Source: Rostrohypoxylon terebratum (taxonomy: Eukaryota; Ascomycota; Sordariomycetes; Xylariales; Hypoxylaceae). Taken from it: a stretch of DNA of 64,000 nt. The DNA lies in contig MU385920.1 in assembly GCA_022497145.1 (NCBI GenBank), forward strand, positions 114,697-178,696. Reading direction: 5' to 3'. Positions within the stretch are counted from its first letter, which is position 1. Each line of letters starts with the position of its first letter. This document shows positions 9,291 to 21,310 of this stretch, piece after piece. The notes below the pieces were generated by a model, which worked only from the letters and a program-made list of their open reading frames with translations, ran no database searches and had not been told where the DNA came from. A program made the translations under genes and the position numbers.

Positions 9291-11889
9291 ATGCGGTGTT
9301 CACTTCCATTAGGCGTTGCCTCCTTGGTGGCGGCTGCATTAGCTATATCTAGCGACGCCAGCGCGCCACTTTACAAGGACTCATCAGCTTCGATAGAAGA
9401 CAGAGTATCCGACCTACTATCGCGAATGACAATCGAAGACAAGACAGCTCAATTGGTTCAAGGAGATCTAAGAAATTGGATCGACATCTCAGATGGTACT
9501 CTCAACCAAACCGGCTTAGAATGGAGCATGAAATACCGAGCTGGCTCCTATTATGTTGGTGTCGCTATACCCTGGGAGATGCTCAGCGATGGCATCAAGA
9601 TCGGGCAGGACTATCTGATGCAGAACACCACGCTCGGGATACCGGCGTGGGTTCAATCTGAAGGCATACACGGCTTCTTAATTCCAAACGCCACGATTTT
9701 CAATTCGCCAATCGCTCATGCGTGTTCCTTCAACCCGGCTCTAGTTGAGAAAATGGCGGCCGCAATTGCTCAGGAAGCTCGTGCGCTGGGCGTCAATCAG
9801 ATTTTTGGGCCTCTCGCTGATTTGGCTCGCGAGTTGCGGTTTGGCCGTGTTGAGGAAACGTTCGGAGAGGATGGCTATCTGTAAGATATGCAACAGGTTA
9901 AAGAATTTAACGTATGACTGATAATAAGACTAGAACCGGCGAGCTCGCTCATGCGTACGTCAAGGGTCTTCAGTCGGGCAACGTCTCGGCTATGGTAAAG
10001 CATTTTGTGAGTGGCACTATTATCTTAACAACCTCCATGGTAACAGTTATTAACAAAGAAAGGCTGCATTTGCATCACCGGAGCAGGGCATCAATACTGC
10101 CCCCGTTCATGGGGGAGAACGTGAATTGCGAACCACGTATTTACCTCCCTTCAAGCGAGCGATCATCGATGGTGGCGCCTTTTCCATCATGTCCGCATAT
10201 CATAGTTATGATGGAATTCCCGCCGTGGCTGACAAACATACATTGACCGATATACTCAGGGGAGAATGGGGTTATAAGTATTTCGTAAGTAGAATTTCTG
10301 ACTGCTGAGATGGGAAATTCTGATGTGTCTAGGTAATGAGTGATGCAGGAGCCACGGATCGCTTGTGTGTTAATTTCAAGATGTGTAAATCGAACCCTAT
10401 TGATTCCGAAGCTATAGTAAACTTGGTAAGTTCGCTCACGATAGTTAAAAACAAAAAGTAGAAATTCTAGGGGCTGACAAAATCGCAGGCACTTCCCGCC
10501 GGAAACGACGTTGAAATGGGCGGCGGATCTTACAACTTCGAGAAGATCCCTGAAATGGTCGAGTCCGGGAAGCTCTCAATAGACGTAGTAGACGAAGCCG
10601 TCTCCAGACAACTACGCGCCAAATTCGAGATCGGGTTATTCGAGAACCCTTTTACCGGTGTCTCGGCAGAAGACCAGACCAAGTACATCAATACGCCGGA
10701 GACCGTCGAGCTCGCCAGACAGTTGGACGCGGAATCCATTGTCTTGCTTGAAAACCACAATAATATCCTGCCTTTGAAGAAAAATGCGAATATCGCTGTG
10801 ATCGGACCCATGGCGCATGGTTACATGAATGTAAGGAGAAATTTGAAAAAAAAATAGAAAAGAGTGGCTAACAAAATTCAGTACGGCGACTACGTCCCCC
10901 ACCCCGCCCAAACCCGCGGCGTCACACCCCTGGATGGCATAACCGCCGCCAGCACGGGCAAAGTAACCTACGCGCAAGGCTGCGAGCGGTGGTCGAACTC
11001 GGAAGACGGCTTCTCCGCCGCCGTCTCCCTCGCCCAAGCCGCCGACGTCGCAGTCGTCGTCGTCGGCACCTGGACACGGGACCAAGACGAGCTATGGGCG
11101 GGTCTAAACGCGACGACAGGCGAGCATGTCGACGTGAACTCGCTCTCGCTCGTGGGCGCGCAAGCCCCCCTGATCCGCGCCCTCCTCGCCACCGGCACCC
11201 CGACCGTCGTCGTCTACTCCTCCGGCAAGCCCGTGACCGAGCCCTGGATCTCCTCCTCGGCCGCCGCGCTGCTGCAGCAGTTCTACCCCTCAGAGCAGGG
11301 CGGCAACGCGCTGGCGGACGTACTGTTCGGAGACGTGAATCCCTCGGGTAAACTTAGCGTTTCGTTTCCTCGTGATGTGGCCGATACGCCCGTGTATTAT
11401 GATTACCTGAACTCGGCGAGGGCATACCCGGACCCGGGGTACGTGCAGGAAAATGGCACGTTGGTGTTTGGACATGCGTACGTGTTGGGCAGCCCGTTGC
11501 CGCTTTATGATTTTGGGTATGGGATGTCGTATAGCAAATTTACGTACGGAGCCGTAACGCTGGATAAGAGCACTGCGGGCCCCTGGGATACAGTGAGGGT
11601 GTCGGTGGATGTGACGAATGAGTCGGAGCGGGATGGCGCCGAGGTTGTGCAGATTTATGTTGAAGATACAGTAACGAGCGTCGTGGTACCGAATAAGCAA
11701 TTACGTGGGTTCTCGAAGGTGCTCATAAAGGCTGGCACCACCGAGAAGGTAAGCGTCGACATCAATGTTGCGGACTTGGGTCTCTGGAATATAAACATGA
11801 AGTACGTCGTCGAGCCTGGCGACTTTGTTATTCATGTTGGGAGCTCGAGTAATGATATCAGGGGGAATGCTACACTTACTGTTGTTTAA
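9291..11889 (+). CDS. Secreted GH3 beta-glucosidase-like glycoside hydrolase
   Basis: Six exons (9291-9880, 9934-10006, 10063-10284, 10333-10425, 10489-10830, 10882-11889) give 775 residues. An N-terminal hydrophobic segment (residues 1 to about 19) followed by SDASA looks like a signal peptide. The order is a GH3 N-terminal barrel (RVSDLLSRMTIEDK at the start, nucleophile in VMSDAGATD, Asp299), the alpha/beta sandwich domain (PLKKNANIAVIGP and SEQGGNALADVLFG, with PSGKL), and a C-terminal fibronectin-III-like domain (VRVSVDVTNESERDGAEVVQIYV). Domain order and length fit fungal GH3 beta-glucosidases, which release terminal glucose from beta-glucans or xyloglucan oligosaccharides; beta-xylosidase activity cannot be excluded. 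The intron at 10007-10062 ends in AAG rather than the usual CAG/TAG, but is required to keep frame and the AAFASPEQG motif. It shares its promoter region with the alpha-xylosidase gene. Confidence 0.92.
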
Positions 11890-12229
11890 TTCATACTTAG
11901 GTAGGTAGGTAGGCCACGCACATAAGCACACGACACCCAAGAATACATAAATATATACAATTTTTTATTGTTAAAGCTCTTTAAATAGAGCACTCTTAAC
12001 GGTGCTCACTTCTAGCAAAGCTACTCGGGGTATATGAATCCTTATAGTCTATCATGCGTTCCTTATATGAACCCAGTCGCGAGGACGTTCTTACGCTGAT
12101 ATGAAAAGACCTCCTAACTCCATAGCCATTCTTTGAGTACAGATTTATCTCAGCAGATCAAGGTAGGTAAGGTAGGTATCCTGTGAGTCGCTCCATACCC
12201 TCTTACATCTCTCTATGCGTAAGTACCTA
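11890..12229. other. Convergent 3' intergenic region
   Basis: 340 bp lie between the GH3 stop (+) and the deacetylase stop (-). It holds a short TAGG microsatellite just after the GH3 stop and otherwise no recognisable feature. Confidence 0.6.
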
Positions 12230-13606
12230 TTAATGGGTAAATACCTTAGTACCGAATTTCCAGACTTCGTCCACCACGAGGTCAATACCGCCTTCTGGTT
12301 TAGGCTTCTCGGACAAGACGACCATGTCCGCGTCTGCGCCGTCGTCGAGGCATCCCTTGACACCCTGCAGCCCAAGCATGGCAGCCGGCGTCGACGTGAC
12401 AGCCTTAAGGGCTTGGGGTATGCTTGCTCCAGACCAGTTGAGGAAGTTGGACACACATTCAATGAGTGTTATCGAACTGTATGGGAGTTAGCTAGGGTAC
12501 TGTATACGTCGGTATATAAATATCTAGATTGACTCTTACCTTCCAGCGATTCGGTCGGTGCCCTCTAGGATTAATTTGTTACCCTTCTTTAGGATGTGGC
12601 TCGTGTTCTCGCCGTTGGTCCACTGGTAGGCTCCGTCCGGTAGACCCACTAAATGCATGGAGTCCGTGACAAGGATAAACCCGTCGGGATGAGCATTGAA
12701 GGCGATCTTAATGGTTGTGGGATGTAAATGCTCTCCGTCGGCAATAATGCCAAAGTAGGGGCGAGGCAAGCTCTCTGCCAAACCCAAGACACCAAAAATG
12801 CCGGGGTTCCGGTGGTGCAACGGCCGCATAGCATTGAATAAGTGGGTGATCATTGTGGAGCCTGCAGCAACAGCCGCTGACGCTTCTTCATATGTCGCCT
12901 CCGAATGGCCGATCGAGTAGATGATGCCACGGCTCGTAAGTTCAGGGATGAGCTTTGTCATTTGTCCCTTCTCTGGCGCGGCGGTTATCATCTTGATTGG
13001 TAGGGGGCGAAACGTGGATTCGGGATTGAGATTTGAAGCGCCGTAACAATCTTCTAGGTCTTCGAATGTCTCGGCTGTCCGCAATACATCTACGTCATGT
13101 ACTCCGTTCTTAGTCGGGCTCAAAAATGGACCTTCACAGTGTGCACCAAGAGATTCTGCTCCGTCTTCGGCGACCTGCAGGTATCCGGACGGGGCGAGAT
13201 ACGGTAGTGCCCGCTTGTAGAGTTCGCTCCGTTGGCTTGTGATAGTGGGGACGTAAGAGGTAACTCCGGTTTGGACCATTTTCTTGTTCAACTCCTTGAC
13301 CTTCTTGGCATACACGGCAGGCTCAAGAAGGGTGGAGAAGTTGAAACCGAAGGCGCCATTTAACTGACATTCGATAAGGCCTGGTGCTAGAATGCGACCA
13401 CCCAAGTTGATGACTTCGTCAGGGAGGATGAAATCATCATAGAAAGCAGCTTGGCTTCTGATAATCTTGCCGGTTATGGAATTAACCCAGAGGTCCTCAT
13501 TGACTAACTGGTCGTTTTTCAAGATACGACAGTTGGTAAACTTAGTAATACCATTTCGACCATCCGAAGGTGTCGACTTGGGCGACGACGGTAGCGAGTG
13601 CGGCAT
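12230..13606 (-). CDS. dac1: N-acetylglucosamine-6-phosphate deacetylase
   Basis: Two exons (13606-12540 and 12476-12230; intron 63 nt) give 437 residues. The enzyme hydrolyses GlcNAc-6-P to glucosamine-6-P plus acetate, the second step of cytosolic GlcNAc catabolism. Amidohydrolase-fold landmarks are in order: LAPGLIECQLNG (residues 73-84), the metal-binding Glu in HCEGPFLSP (Glu159), GHSEA (His234), THLFNAM (His255), HHRNPG, and the catalytic Asp in VTDSM (Asp315). The C-terminal DADMVVL segment is the usual closing strand of the family. It is divergent from the GH3-GNAT gene and belongs to the same catabolic cluster. The symbol follows the fungal cluster nomenclature. A four-copy decamer lies just upstream of the start. 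Confidence 0.95.
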
Positions 13607-15270
13607 GATGTAAGTAGAGTCGAGGAGATTTGAGGAGATTTGAAGAGATTTGAAGAGATTTGAATAATATATTGTCTGGTGATTCTATGTTTTATCGAGC
13701 AGTAGGACAATTGTCCCTTCAGCGAGTATTTGAGGTTCCATAAACAGGAACACAATAAGCTATGGGAAATGGCTCATAGATGTATTTATTCATGATATCA
13801 CGATGCGTTGCCGCTGACTCCGAATGGTGGCCGATAGGGATTCCGAAAAATCTCGGCGTGTTTAATCCATGTGTATCAGTATCTGGAAGGCCAGAACCGT
13901 TTGTCACTGGTCTCAGCGTAAGGGCCGATGACAAGTTAGATTACTCGATGCTGTTTGATCTGTGGGGCCGGTCAGACGTGAGTCTTGAGATTGTGACAGT
14001 GGACAGTGGAGGCCGGGTTTCCGCGGATGGACTGATGCCAATTGTAGGGGCGATGTAGGCTCGGCGTAGAAAATATTCAGGCCAATAGTAATAGCATGTG
14101 ACTAAGAGGACTGGTCAGCATCCTCTAGCAGATTCGAGGCCGGAGGGCTAGAGGGTTGGTTACTAAGAGTAGTAGTAGTTGTGGTGGTGGTGGTATTAGA
14201 TTGATAGGGAGTGGTGTCAGAATGGTGGCAACCATCCTGCCATCTTGATTCTTGACGGCCCTCTAAGATTTTAGATGCTCTGGTATCATTTGTGGACGCC
14301 GGCGTCTATCTTCGGGCCCCTTGTTCTCATCGCTAGCATCGTTAGAGCCTCTACAACGGTAGGTCGGTTTCGCTGTGTGACATTCCATTGCAACGGAAAC
14401 GAAAATTGGATCGTGGTACATTCAAACAAAGGAACTCGTAGTTGGTGTAAGGTAACGTTGCGAAGTGTGCAGTGGTGGGAGGCTTTTTTTTGGCGTCAAG
14501 AGGCAAAAGAACCCCGATAAGTGAGATGGTCCCGACAAATGTATGACAAGGAATGCTAGGCATCAGCTAAAGTCAACTAATGTAAAATGGGTATAGCGCA
14601 ATTTCCCCTACACTACTACTAGAAATCCAAGAAATGTCCAAAGTTTCCAAACAGCATCCCCGGATACCAAGGACCAAGGTACCTTCCCTTCTAGAATGGA
14701 TGACTACCTAATAAGGACTTAATAGCTGCTCAGGTGGGTTCTAGTTGAACTGTTGAAGTGCCAGCCCTGGAGTGGCAGAGTGGACACTCCACCTGTCAAT
14801 CCCAAGGGCATAGAGGCCTAGAGTGGTCGCTTCAGGTTCCAAATGCGATACAACCTAACTTTACTACCCCCTAGTAGGTAAACTTCCAAGGTCGATACTG
14901 CCGGAGTTCTCACTTTCCAGCCCCATAGCTTTATCGGTCTGTGTCTGTGTCGCCTGGCTTGTCAACTCTTTTCCTTCATCCTCACCAACCTTAGTCACCA
15001 AGACACACTGGACTTGACACTGCATCACATCGGTGTTTTATCCTAATCCTATCACCCTATCTTACCCCAACTTCACCGGCTTTTGCACTAACCAGCTTCA
15101 TGACTTCCTGCCCTCCGTAATCATCATCACATTCTCACTCACACTAACATTCCAAAATCGTTTGGCGGAGAGGGTCCGAGAAATCCCATGCTGATCCTTT
15201 ACGCGTACACCGTCCGGCTCAAAGCCTGCTAGTATACTGTGAAGTTGTAGCGAGCGATACCACCGCAAAG
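13607..15270. promoter_or_regulatory. Divergent promoter region between dac1-like and nag3-like genes
   Basis: 1664 bp separate the two divergent start codons. Short open frames inside it lack coding character. The region carries a GTAGTAGTAGT/GGTGGTGG purine-rich patch near 14167-14196. Co-regulation by the cluster's Ndt80-type factor is inferred from known fungal clusters, not shown here. Confidence 0.5.
13625..13664. repeat. Four-copy 10-bp tandem repeat upstream of the deacetylase start
   Basis: Four consecutive copies of a decamer (gagatttgaa on the + strand, first copy with a final g) lie 19-58 nt upstream of the deacetylase ATG, so probably in its 5' leader or core promoter. Confidence 0.85.
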
Positions 15271-18200
15271 ATGACCAAGTCAGACATCGAACTCGACCCA
15301 CTATGGCAGAATCTCGATTGGTACGGTGTGCCGGTTCTTATCTATTCTCCTCGCAAAGAGCCCTATGACCCTAAGAGCCTCATGATCGCATTTCTTTGTC
15401 CGGGGTTGATGCGGCTGCAAGGCTAAACGGTCTCTCGCTAACGACTAATAGGGCGATTGGCCAGATGCTGATTATGGGATGGGATGGCACCGAAGTAACG
15501 CCTCAAATTCGAAATCTCATCGAGAACCACCATTTAGGTTCTATTATATTGACAGCTAAGAATCTAAAATGTATATCATGTCTATTCATATCTACTATGT
15601 TTCTAAGCGACACTTATACGCTCATAAGACTACACGTCAAAAGGTTGCCAATACTAACTACGCGACATTCATATAGCTGCCGAACAAACTGCTTTGTTAG
15701 TTCAAGAACTTCAAACAATAGCTCACCAAGCAGGGCATCCTCAGCCATTGTTGATAGCTCTTGACCAGGAAAATGGAGGCGTCAACAGTCTATTTGATGA
15801 GGATTACATATGCCAATTTCCCAGCGCCATGGGCGTTGCCGCTACAGGGAGCACAGAGCTAGCATACAACATAGCAAAAGCTACAGCCACTGAAGTGTCG
15901 GCCGTCGGAGTTAACCTCATTCTTGGCCCGGTCTTGGATGTCCTAACAAATGCTCGACATCAACCTCTTGGGGTTCGGGCTACTGGAGACGACCCTCAGG
16001 AAGCTTCACAGTTTTGCATTGCTGCCATAAACGGTTTCAAAGATGCCGGCGTCGCTACCTGTGGCAAACACTTCCCATCCTACGGAAACATCGATTTCCT
16101 CGGCTCCAGTTTAGATATGCCTATCATCACTCAAACTTTAGAAGAGCTTAGTCTTAGTGCCCTTGTACCATTTCGAAATGCGATAAGCGCTGGACGACTG
16201 GATGCCATGTTCATCGGCGGGGTGGGCATTCAAAATACCGGAATGAATGTCATGCACGCCTGTCTCTCAGACCAAGTCGTAGACGACCTCCTTCGGAATG
16301 AGCTTGGGTTCAAAGGGGTCGCCATCTCAGAATGCCTCGAAATGCAGTCACTTATCCAAGAGTATGGTGTCAAGGGAGGAACTGTTATGGCCGTTGAAGC
16401 AGGCAATGATTTAGTACTTCTGTGTAGGGCGCATGACGTGCAATTGGAGGCTATTTCCGGCTTGAAATTGGGTTACGAGAACGGCATTATTTCGAAAGAC
16501 CGGATTTATACCTCTCTAAAACGCGTATTACGAATGAAGAGTGTGTGTACATCTTGGCAACAGGCTTTGAATCCACCAGGACTTCCTTTGTTATCTAAGA
16601 TACATCCCACTCATCTCGCACTTTCGAGGAAGGCTTACGATCATTCAATTACGGTTGTCCGAGATAAGGATAACCTTCTCCCCCTTTCGCAAAGCCTACT
16701 CCAAGAAGAGGAACTTTTACTATTAACACCTTTAGTTAAACCTCTACCAGCGTCAGCGGCCACTAAAAGCTTATTAGAGAAGGGAACCAAAGGAAATCCC
16801 TCTTTGCATGAAAGATGGATTCACCAGGAACGAGGGGCGATTATGAGTGGAGAGGGCGTTTTCCGAGAATTAGGTCGATCGATAGCCCGAATGCGCAACG
16901 GAAAGCTTCTTCATACATCATATACCGCGAATGGACTACGCCCGGTACACGAAAACTTGATTAACAGGGCATCGGCGATCATTATCGTGACGGCTGACGC
17001 TAACCGAAACATGTACCAAACTGGGTTCACAAAGCATGTAGCTATGATGTGTCACATGCTTCGTGGGACGGGCCAGAAGAAGTCGCTCATCGTAGTCGCA
17101 GTTAGCTCGCCGTACGACTTCGCGATGGACAAATCGATCGGAACATATGTTTGTACTTTTGATTTCACCGAGACAGCCATGGCCTCTCTTGTCCGCGCAC
17201 TATACGGAGAGTTCACCCCTCAGGGATCGATGCCGGGGACGATGAGGAAGAGCAAGAAGGTTTCTAAGACAAGACAGCAGTGGCTCGTCGAAAATTACGA
17301 CCGCGATCGAGATGTTCCGGCCCTCGAGGAGTTGCTCAAGACTTTAGCCCGTTCCAGCACACCAAGTCTCCCGTATCTCACGACATCGGCCCACTCGTTT
17401 GAGTTATTCAATCCCCACGTCGAAGAAGCGCACTTTGTCGTTCGGAACAGTAGCACCAAAACGTTGTACGGATTTGCGGCTACGTATTACACAAAAGGTG
17501 TAGGGGCTATTGGCGCACTCTTTGTCGATCCAGCAAAACGGAACGTCTCTATTGGAAGGTCACTGCACCGTCGCGCGCTACGAGCACTACTTCAGAAGCA
17601 AGGGATCAAGACGATACAACTAGGACTTACATTCCCAGGTGTATTTCCTGGAGTGCCTGTTGACGAGAGCGGGAGCAACAAGAGTTGGTTCGATAACGTG
17701 GGATGGGATACGCAGTTTCCGAAACGACTAGCCAACATGGTCATTGATGACCTCGGCGCTTGGACGGCTCCGGAAGGTCTTCTACAGAGTATACAGCGAG
17801 CGAGCATTAGCTTCGACCTAATTCACGGACTCGATAATGCCGAGTCAGTATTGAATCATGTAGCGACGCACGCGGGCCCGGAAGTTGTGGAGCTATACAG
17901 ATTTGCGCTCCAAGAAACGAATACAAGTGGAGTAGTCAGGGCCAAGAATTCGGTAGACACTCTATTGGGGACGGTCATTATTTGCACAGCGGCGAGCCGG
18001 TTGTCGACGTACATCCCAGCGCTTCATTCTATCGGCGGGGGAGACATTGGCGGTATCATTGCGCCAATCGTTCCTTCCACGGCGCAGTCAAGGTTGATAC
18101 TGCAGGGACTAGCATTTATGGGGGTGAGACAAAACAAGGCGCACAAGTCAGCGAAGAGTGTGCTCAGTTGGGTAGGCCGGCCCGAGCTCATACCAGATAT

Positions 18201-18394
18201 ATTGATCGCAGCTAACACGTCTAGGTTCTCGATGAGGCGCATGAACCTCTGGTAGCTATGGGTTTTGAAGTCCAACAGACGTTTGACGAAATTACAAATT
18301 CGCCGGAGAATGTAAGTGTTATGTCTACGTTAAATCTCGATATAATAGATTTGCTGATCAATGAGATCTGAAATAGTGGTCCGATTTAAGTTAA
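15271..18394 (+). CDS. nag3: GH3 beta-N-acetylglucosaminidase fused to GNAT acetyltransferase-like domain
   Basis: Five exons (15271-15320, 15452-15570, 15677-18171, 18225-18311, 18377-18394) give 922 residues. The start is set by the MTKSDIELDPLWQNLDW exon, whose phase joins WAIGQMLIMGWDG. The GH3/NagZ-like barrel spans residues about 18-350 (LIALDQENGGVN, CGKHFPS at 186-191, ISECLEM around 275) and is followed by a C-terminal GH3 sandwich domain to about 575. Residues about 620-915 are GNAT-like, with an acetyl-CoA loop VDPAKRNVSIGRSL near 673-686 and a second GNAT-like half near GVRQNKAH. The last coding exon is only 18 nt. The GH3 nucleophile position carries Glu (SECLEM) instead of Asp, and the Asp-His dyad of bacterial NagZ is not recognisable. 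No signal peptide is seen. The neighbours point to GlcNAc metabolism; hydrolase activity is inferred from family and cluster. Confidence 0.92.
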
Positions 18395-19324
18395 ACGATT
18401 CCGTTTTGAGCAACCAACGCATCAAAAGCTATTGAACGAATAAATGAATGAATGAGATCCTTCACCGAATTTACGTTTTGCGGCACCCCTTTTCCCCCTG
18501 AAAAAAAATCATTAAATGGAATGGTGGATTGGAGGTGGGGGTCCTTGGAAGTTGCAATATTGTTTCTTCTACTTCGTACGCCAACAAGAGTTTCGACCAA
18601 TGTTTCTAACCTCTGATTTTCTATAAACTTGGGGTGAGCGAGCCGGAGTTAGTGGGATTAGGATCGTGATTTTATCCAATCAACAATTATGTTCTGCTGA
18701 TATTTTGAATCCTAAAACGTACAATTACCGATTGAGTTTTGAGCCCCCGGTTGTCGTCGTAGACCTTACCTAGCAAGCTCGTCCCTTGTTTAAAAATAGA
18801 AAAAAATAAGGCCGCGACGCCGCGGCATACAACAGTACTTCTACGCCGGGGGGCTGTAATCTTCAAGGAGTAACACCCATTGTTTTTTAGATTGTTTAGA
18901 GGTAGTTTGGTGGTGATGTGGAGAGGGAAAACAAGTCAACTGATAAGAAAAATCGTCGTTCGCATTGCAACGCGATCGAGGATTTGATGGATTTGATACA
19001 CAAAGCAATGCACCTAGGCATCCGGGTAGGGATATAGAGGGATGTACGGCATGTAAGGACGGACGTACATGCAAGAGAAGCACCGAGAGGCTGGATTTGA
19101 AAGGCAATTGATGACAGATGACAGGTAAAGTCGTTCGGCAATGTGACGATATAACCCCATACTACTTGACTACATAGTACTGTACCTAGATTCCAGGGGG
19201 GTTGTTAATCGAGGCCTGTTGTCTCGCCTCTCTGAACGTCCATCACCCCACCCGCCGGTTTTTCTTTTTAACTCGTTCCAGAAGGTAGAAAAGTTGGTCT
19301 TGTGCAGAATCGCTAGGTATTCTA

Positions 19325-19357
19325 CCCCCCCTTCCCCCCTTCCCCCCTTTCCCCTCC
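19325..19357. repeat. 33-nt uninterrupted polypyrimidine tract
   Basis: Only C and T occur from 19325 to 19357, mostly runs of C separated by TT or TTT. It sits about 2 kb upstream of the ron1-like gene. Confidence 0.9.
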
Positions 19358-19454
19358 ACGATTTAGGTAATGTACCACACGGAATGAGGAGAAGGGACGA
19401 GGCCGATAAACCGATAGGGGATATATCACTCTAGCTGCCTGGTCAGTCTGGTGT

Positions 19455-19482
19455 ATAGTGACATAGTGACATAGTGACATAG
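19455..19482. repeat. 8-bp tandem repeat (atagtgac), about 3.5 copies
   Basis: Three perfect copies of the octamer plus a half copy lie in the region upstream of the ron1-like gene. Confidence 0.85.
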
Positions 19483-20463
19483 CTGCATAGTACCTACCTA
19501 GTAGTTAGTAAGTTATTAGTCTCCATTATGTAGGAGTGACTTCATTGCATCCATTGCCCTGGAGGCATGAGGCATGTGTTATCCACTTACCATTAAGGTC
19601 GCGTTCGTCCCATCTACCTAACCTAGTCTGCCGATATACAGCACCTGCCTGGTAGTAATTTGATCGCAGGTAGAGATCCCGAGGCCGAAAAAAGACGAAC
19701 AACCCTCCCCTATCGAGACTTGTTGAGTAACCTCCAGGGCTCCGGTCTGCGGTCTGCAGTCTGCACACACCTATTACATCTACATTCTACATAGTACACA
19801 CATACATGCCTCTACTACTATCTACATAGTATCTAGATTCTACACCATATGCTTACCCCAGTTCCCGCCCAGGCACCAAGCCCGCTATGTATTACGCTTG
19901 CTTGCACTTATTGGTTGAATTTGGATGTTAGCCATGTGAAATGTATGAAATATTACTATGTACTTACCTATGTATGTATGTCTATGTAGTATGGATGTAT
20001 GTATGAGTTGGGGGCTCCCGTGCAACTTCTTTTTTAGTCTTTTATTTTCGAATTACTATCCCCATAGGAACTCGGACCTGAAAAGCCTTTTTTTTTTCTT
20101 ATTCTCTCTCTTTTTGCCTGGCTCTTGCCTCTTACCTCTTAATACCTCTTATCTAATTCTGACCAATTCTATCCAATCTTGCCGTTATTAACATTAAACT
20201 TTCTATTAAGTTTACAGGGCTATCGCTATAATCCTAGAATTCTAGTCCTAAAGAGACTCTAGGGAGCTAATAGACCTGTGAGATATCTGGGAGAATACCA
20301 CTAAGAACCCAGAGAATCCCAGCCACCCCAGTCGAAGAGCGGATCTTTTCTAATTCCATTTCTCCACCCCCTTGTCTTTGGTCCTTGGTCCTTGGGGTCC
20401 TTGGCTACCTAGGTTAGCTTAGTCGAATTGGCTTTGCGCCTCCACTTTCCGCTACAGTGCCAG

Positions 20464-20495
20464 AGTGCTCCAGTGCTCCAGTGCTCCAGTGCTCC
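20464..20495. repeat. 8-bp tandem repeat (agtgctcc), 4 copies
   Basis: Four perfect consecutive octamers lie about 0.8 kb upstream of the ron1-like start codon. Confidence 0.9.
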
Positions 20496-20783
20496 TTCTT
20501 CTCCTCGCCCTACAGCATACGCAATAATAATACTACAGCAGTATTAGAACAGTTATTTGAACACTATTAGCTTTCGCTTCGCTTACCCCCACTGATAGTT
20601 ACTGCGTACAATACTTACTATTACTACTGCTCGCTGCGTAAGTTTCCGGCGGTTCAGCGATTCAGCGGTTCAACGGCCCAGTGGTTCTTACATAGTACTT
20701 CTTAGTGTTTCCAGCGTGTCCAGTGTTTCCAAACTTTCCAGTGGTAAGATCCATACCCGTGGACCGGACCAAGCAAAGCAAGT

Positions 20784-20810
20784 GATTAGCTGGATTAGCT
20801 GGATTAGCTG
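20784..20810. repeat. 9-bp tandem repeat (gattagctg), 3 copies
   Basis: Three perfect consecutive nonamers lie about 0.5 kb upstream of the ron1-like start codon. Confidence 0.9.
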
Positions 20811-21310
20811 GTTCAAGGTTGTTTTCTCGAACATCCCGATCCGTTTCAACTCCAGCAAAAAAACAACAACTACCTACAGTGTACACTACCTCCGTACAAG
20901 TTTTATTCAACATTATCCATCAAATTATCAACGAAGAATAATATCCAATTCTGCAATTCCCACCGCAAATCATTTCTCGACCGCTGCCAACAATTATCTA
21001 ACTCCACTTGGTCCCGCAACGGTGTGGAAGCTAGAATTTTTTAAAACAATCTATACCAATCTTTTTGTCTAATCTCTGTCTCTGTCATTTCTGCATTGGG
21101 GAGTTGCTTCTTCGGCTCACTTCGTTATCAGTCGAACGTTCACGAGTCTACGTCCACAAGTCTACGTTAGCTTTTTCTGCTTTGCTTTTCCACTTTCCAG
21201 CCTTTCCCAACCGAATACTTGTCAGCAGTAAGCGGGTAAGGCAAACAAACAAACAAAAGAGAAGCAGGATTCAACCTTCGGGCCGGAAGGGTATTAGCCC
21301 TTTCCATACG

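Noticed and set aside
13719..14058. Open frames on both strands between the deacetylase and GH3-GNAT genes
   Set aside because: Short, overlapping, no recognisable motif and no splice partners; probably promoter sequence.
14288..20970. CRCAAAW (Ndt80 middle-sporulation-element core) at 14288-14294 (- strand) and 20964-20970 (+ strand)
   Set aside because: A 7-base degenerate core is expected about once every 2 kb or so by chance, and I found no enrichment near the other cluster genes.
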